Of a stretch of DNA of 64,000 bases, positions 59,817 to 64,000 are shown piece after piece (the first letter of the stretch is position 1; every line of letters starts with the position of its first letter). The stretch comes from Chamaelirium japonicum (Eukaryota > Streptophyta > Magnoliopsida > Liliales > Melanthiaceae). The notes beneath the pieces are model-generated. The model saw nothing but the letters and a program-made list of their open reading frames with translations, searched no databases and was not told the DNA's origin. The DNA is taken from positions 64,879,755 to 64,943,754 of the forward strand of contig OX393551.1 of assembly GCA_947650365.1 (NCBI GenBank). Direction: 5' to 3'. Made by a program: the position numbers and the translations under genes.

Positions 59817-61560
59817 TATCCGCTGACACCATCGGAGTCTGACGATTTGCTTTCTTGACGAGATCTCTGCCCCAGTATTCTCTCCTCATCTGATAGATTT
59901 GATCCTAGACAGATTTGTGTTGGTTAACGGCTCACAGTGAACGGACATCATCAGATCTCCATCGGACTTCTGTTTGAGAACTGTTGCATCTTAGGTCCTT
60001 CTTTAGTAGACTTTCGTTTGGATTCAGGTCTTTCGGCACGTCTTCTTTGTCAGATCATTTTCCCTGTGGGTCCTTTTTTATTGCCAGTGTCTAGCAGCCT
60101 CCTTCAGATCATCACTACTAGACCATCTTCGCACCGTTATAGGGCCTCCCTTCCAGATCTGTTGTGTTGTTGCTACTGAATCCCCGTCAACAGATCTCCT
60201 CTCCTTCGGTAGATCTGGTCTCACCCTGTACATGCCCTTTCGAGGGCACACCTCCAAGTGCACCCCACTATGTTCATTTCTATGAGTGGACACCTCTGAG
60301 TGCATCCACCGTTGAGTGCACACATCTGACTGCACCTACCACCGATTGCATACCACTGCATCCCACTGCGTGCGCCTCGTACTGCTGCATAGACCCCATT
60401 GAGTGCTCCCCCACTCTTTTTCCCTTTGTGCCTTGCAGCCTGTGTGTGAGCCTTCTTGTGCCTAACATGAGGGTGCCTCATGCACCTAGCATGAGTGTGT
60501 AGTGCCTTGCACTAGTGTGTCTTCTTACACCTTGCATGAATGTGTGTTCTTGCATCTATCACAAGTGTGCTTTTTGTGCTTTCACCCCTCACGCCTTGCA
60601 CCCTACGTGGGTGCCCTTGCGCTTTCTTCTTATGCTTTTGCATCCTTTGTGTGTGCTTTCTTTTCTTTTGCACCTTGTATGAGTGTGCTCTTTCCTTGTC
60701 CTTTGCACGAACGTGCATTCTTGCATCTGGCATATGAACTTGCGTTCTTGTGCCTTACATGAGTGTGAGTTCTCGCTCCTTGCACGAGTGTGCCTTCTTA
60801 TGCTTTTCTATACTCTAATATTCTAATGTTGCGCCTTTGCACCTTGCACGAGTGTGCGGTGCCTTGCACAAGTGCTCCCCTCCTTGCATCTACTCTTTTT
60901 GTGCTTTGCATGAGTGTCCCTCTCCTTGCGCTTCTCTCTCACCTTTTAGGCTTGCGTTTTGCATCTGGCTTGTGTGCTCTTTGTGCCTTTCACCTACCGA
61001 GTGTTCCCTCTTTGCATTCTCGTACCATGAGCCTTGCACGCTTGTGCATGCATTCCTTGAGATGTGTGCTTTTCTCATGTTGTGCTCATTTCGTCGAGAG
61101 ATTGTGTTTTACTTTTCTCCTGCCATACACCCCTTATATGGCCAGAGTGTACTTCGTTTCTACTGTGTTGCCGTGATGATTGTGGTGGATGTTATGCGCT
61201 TTGCTAGCTAGTTGCATTGTCAGCCTCTTCAGTTTGTAGTTCTTTACTAGAGGTTGTTCCAATTGTACTATCGTTTGAGGATTCATGTAAACTTCATGTG
61301 GTACACCACACTGAGTTTGCGATACAAAAAGGAGGGGGGGGGGGGGGGGGGGGTTGGATGTAATTTTTTCTTTCCTTTTATAATTTTCTTTCTTTTCATA
61401 TTAGATAAACTGATGTTTGTTTAGATCCTACATAACTTGGATAAATAATCAAACCCCTCTTTTATACTTGTATAAATACCCCATTGGAGATGATATTAGA
61501 GAGGTTGAGGTTAGTCGATGAGTCGATCTCCAATATTTCTGCCAGTACACCTAAAACAAC
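59640..61560 (+). mobile_element. LTR element remnant without coding domains
   Basis: CTTGTATAAATACC and the following ATATTAGAGATATTGAG at 59688-59745 recur as CTTGTATAAATACC...ATATTAGAGAGGTTGAG at 61468-61515, marking two LTR copies. Between them lie a CT tract (59771-59807), then text rich in degenerate CTTGCACGAGTGTGC repeats (60480-61060), then GGA plus a run of 20 G (61331-61353) at the place of a polypurine tract. Open frames here are cysteine-rich low-complexity artefacts. Confidence 0.55.
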
Positions 61561-61921
61561 CATATAATCATGGTCCATTAAATGGATCATGAGCGCTTAA
61601 TTTTACTTTTCCATAGGAACTGATAAGGTATACTTCCACTTAGCAACCCATAGTTCATGGTAAAAGTAAATAATAACAAATACCTATATTAGAAATTAAT
61701 ATACTTTTTGGAATAAACAACTGAGTATTTTGACAATAGGTTTAGGATAAGGAAAAAATGTATGTATCCTGTTCTTTGAGGCTATGTCCCATACATATAC
61801 AATCGTAGAGGTATTTACTAGGCAAATGAATTAATTACCATACCTAAGGTGAAATCCCTTTTTTATGGCACAGAGATATCCATGTACATGGCAAGTAATA
61901 AAGTCATGATCGTGACTGATA
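61561..61921. other. Intergenic, no supported gene
   Basis: AT-rich; nothing recognised. Confidence 0.5.
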
Positions 61922-62288
61922 TGTAGATACCCTCACGCCCCAAAACCCGAGTTGTAAGTGGTGGTCCACCAATGGGTATTTAAGCACACCATCGCTGAGC
62001 CCTTAGCCAATGTGGGACTAAACCCTACAATCATCACACGAGACTAAGCCTGAACCATCCGCTAGTCCCCCCTCTCGTGCGGGGCAGTTAAGGGGAGGAG
62101 GCTCCCCCACCGGGTATAACCTGGCCCGATATTTGGCCCGACTAGATCCGGACTGGGTTGAACCTTCCTCTGATACAATTTGTAGATACCCTCACTCCCA
62201 AAAACCCAGGTTATAAGAAGAGGTCCATCAGATGGTATTTAAGCACATCATCGTCCAGCCCCTAGCCGATGTGGGACTAAACCCAACA
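61922..62288 (-). mobile_element. TRIM retrotransposon with USE/TATA-bearing LTRs, minus strand
   Basis: LTR copies of about 108 bp lie at 61922-62029 and 62181-62288. On the minus strand the right LTR ends GGGTATCTACA, followed by AATTGTATCAGAGG, a Met-tRNA-type PBS. Flanks TGATA and TAATA differ by one base. The right LTR has GTCCCACATCG (62277-62267) and, after exactly 24 bp, TTAAATACC (62242-62234). There is no coding capacity. Confidence 0.82.
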
Positions 62289-63001
62289 TAATACATATCA
62301 AGTAATAAAATCACGATCACAACTAACAAATCACGGTCACGACAATAACAACAATTCCATTTTTAGTATAAATATATCCCGCACCATTACACCAAACTAC
62401 TTAAATCATTGTTTGCTAGTCAGATTTCCCTTATATTCTAGTACCTCGTTGTTTGCTCAACAAATCGAAGACTTTTGAAAGCTTGCATTTCTTTCATGTT
62501 TCTTTCTCTACTCTATTATTATTTTTATAGCCACTATCTTATTACATAAGCATGTTGAGTACCCAAAGGCATTAGTTTAATCTCAACCCCATACATTTTT
62601 TCCCCTCTAGTTGATCACTTAAGAGACGAAAGAAGAAAAAAAAGGCCCACATGACCAGATCACATTTCTAATGTGTTGTGTGAGGGCTTGGTAGCATTGA
62701 TTTTCTAGTCCCAAATGAAATACAATCCATCATCGTGCCACGTGTCAAGATCTCCATGAAAGAAGTCCACTTGTAGTTGCTTAACTTGAGGAGTATTGTA
62801 CCCAGCTGTTAGCATAGTTGGTGGAAAATTTTTGGGGCGGATTGCAAACAGTCCTTTTAAGGGTTTTATTTTAGGATAGATTCTGACAACCTTTTTCTCT
62901 AAGTTTATGTCCACATTTCATCATGTTAATTACGACAACTTTTTTTGTTAATACGTACAAGACTAAAATAGCCATGATTAAGTTGTCGAATTTACCAAAG
63001 G
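62289..63001. other. Intergenic, no supported gene
   Basis: A 69-codon minus-strand frame at 62705-62914 has no recognised similarity and is not called. Confidence 0.5.
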
Positions 63002-63315
63002 TGTAACATCAGCCCCAAACACACAAGATATTGTCCGCTTTGTCCTTGCCTGCACGAGGACTTCCTAGGGTGGTTACCTATCCTAGTACTATTCTTGCCC
63101 GATCAAGCTTAACTATGGAGTTTTACGAAATCCATAGTGGTGCACGGTTTTAAAACACGTCTTCTATGTTTGGGAGGAAAAATTATATAAGTAGTTCATG
63201 ATCTTCTTCTCTCCAAGCGATATGGGGCTAACTCGTGGCTTTGTACACCTTACCTCACCTCATCGATCCATCTTGGCATCACAGCCTAAGGGAGTCTTGG
63301 ATCTTGGTCGCCACA
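63002..63315 (-). mobile_element. Solo Cassandra LTR
   Basis: It matches the LTRs at 49482-50167: TGTAACATCAGCCCC start and GTCGCCACA end on the + strand, with the 5S rRNA-like block inside (CTCCATAGTTAAGCTTGATC on the minus strand). No second LTR is nearby, and no clear 5-bp duplication is seen. Confidence 0.85.
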
Positions 63316-63369
63316 AAACTACCATTGTCTATATAACTTCACCCGATACCTACGAAACGTATAGTTTTG

Positions 63370-64000
63370 AGACCTAGTATAGGACCACTATAACTGCTAC
63401 AATTATTTCACTATAGCAGCTACAGTGAAATAACTGCAATAGCTATAGTGATTCAATTGTGACTGCTAAAGAACACGTTGCTACAGTAAATCACTGTAGC
63501 AATAGCACTAGGTTTTATAGCAATAGTACTCACACTGTAGCAGCTAAAGTGAAATCATTGTAGCAAATATATATAGTGATTTTATCGTGGTTGTTAAAAC
63601 ACGTTATTACAATGAAGTTTACTATACCAGAGTACTCATTCAATTGAGTATTATTTGCATATATTTGAGTATCTTTACAAAATCACTATAGCTGCAATAG
63701 TGATTTTTGTAGTGGCTGCTAAAACACTTTGCTACAGTGAAATTATTGTAGCAATAATACTCAATTTTAGTCAGAATAATACTCAATTCAACCAAGTATT
63801 ATTTGAATAAAATTGAGTCCTTTGCTACAGTGATTCACTGTAGGAAAAGCTGTTTTAGCCAGCACAATGAATTTCACTATGGCAGTTATAATGAAATCAC
63901 TGTAGCAAGCCGTACATGGTACTCAAATATACAAAATAATACTCAATTCAACTGAATATTATTTGCATAAAATTGAGTACTTTGCTAAAGTGATTTTACT
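63370..64000. repeat. Array of interspersed short palindromes, runs off the window
   Basis: Two motifs alternate irregularly: GCTACAGTGAAATCACTGTAGC-type palindromes (variants near 63395, 63478, 63530, 63690, 63730, 63822 and 63870) and AATACTCAATTCAA/TTGAGTATT-type palindromes from about 63640. No coding frame or known element end was found. Confidence 0.7.

Noticed and set aside
60164-61211. Cysteine-rich ORFs (112-128 codons)
   Set aside because: They stem from degenerate CTTGCACGAGTGTGC repeats within a retrotransposon remnant.
62705-62914. 69-codon minus-strand ORF
   Set aside because: No recognisable similarity, AT-rich intergenic context, and no promoter or splice support.

Overview
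The window is nuclear DNA from a flowering plant. This rests on a WUSCHEL-related homeobox gene, a cycling Dof factor gene with plant intron structure, and many plant-type transposons (Ty1/copia, Ty3/gypsy, LINE, SINE, hAT-like MITEs, Cassandra and other TRIM elements). The species cannot be told from sequence alone. Only two host protein genes can be supported in 64 kb. Nearly everything else is repeat or repeat debris.

Left edge (1-5205): a WOX11/WOX12-type gene on the + strand, with coding exons at 386-965 and 2022-2212 and a predicted protein of 256 aa. A long GA microsatellite and a TATA box lie upstream. The intron holds two inverted-repeat insertions, and a MITE lies just after the stop.

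5.2-29.3 kb is a nested retrotransposon block. It holds a 2.2 kb Angela-like solo LTR (5211-7438), a gypsy-family solo LTR with an 11-unit 40-bp minisatellite (8244-9224), and a large + strand gypsy element of the same family running from about 10836 to 25348. The large element has gag remnants and tandem arrays, and is interrupted by a 1.9 kb solo LTR, by a complete non-autonomous 4.2 kb element of its own family in reverse orientation (16611-20818, TSD CACGG), and by a hAT-type MITE with a perfect 8-bp TSD. Copia RT/RNase H debris, a MULE-like element and small MITEs follow.

29.3-45.9 kb: a small TRIM element, a MITE, and then the second gene. This is a minus-strand CYCLING DOF FACTOR with exon 1 at 45237-45106 and exon 2 at 34514-33156, separated by a 10.6 kb intron; the predicted protein is 496 aa. 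The intron contains a truncated copia element in sense orientation and an antisense LINE. The LINE is broken by a TIR element (itself containing a 900-bp palindromic element that sits in a TA microsatellite), by a hAT-like MITE and by a 349-bp MITE. Exon 2 is flanked by ~585-bp direct repeats. A SINE with a 12-bp TSD lies in the CDF promoter region.

45.9-64 kb: MITEs, a complete 686-bp Cassandra retrotransposon carrying 5S rRNA-like sequence in its LTRs, two opposed copies of a very long gypsy-type LTR (53.3-56.5 kb + and 57.5-59.6 kb -), an LTR element with a poly(G) polypurine tract, a second TRIM, a solo Cassandra LTR, and an unexplained array of short palindromes running off the right edge.

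The two genes show no functional link beyond both being transcription factors: WOX11/12 proteins act in adventitious/crown root initiation, and CDFs act in photoperiodic flowering and stress responses. No candidate for a wholly new gene system was found. The most interesting signals are in the architecture of the repeats: snRNA-type promoter motifs in TRIM LTRs, a microsatellite-embedded palindrome, an LTR with a multi-kilobase transcribed repeat region, and MITE-borne splice sites in the WOX intron.
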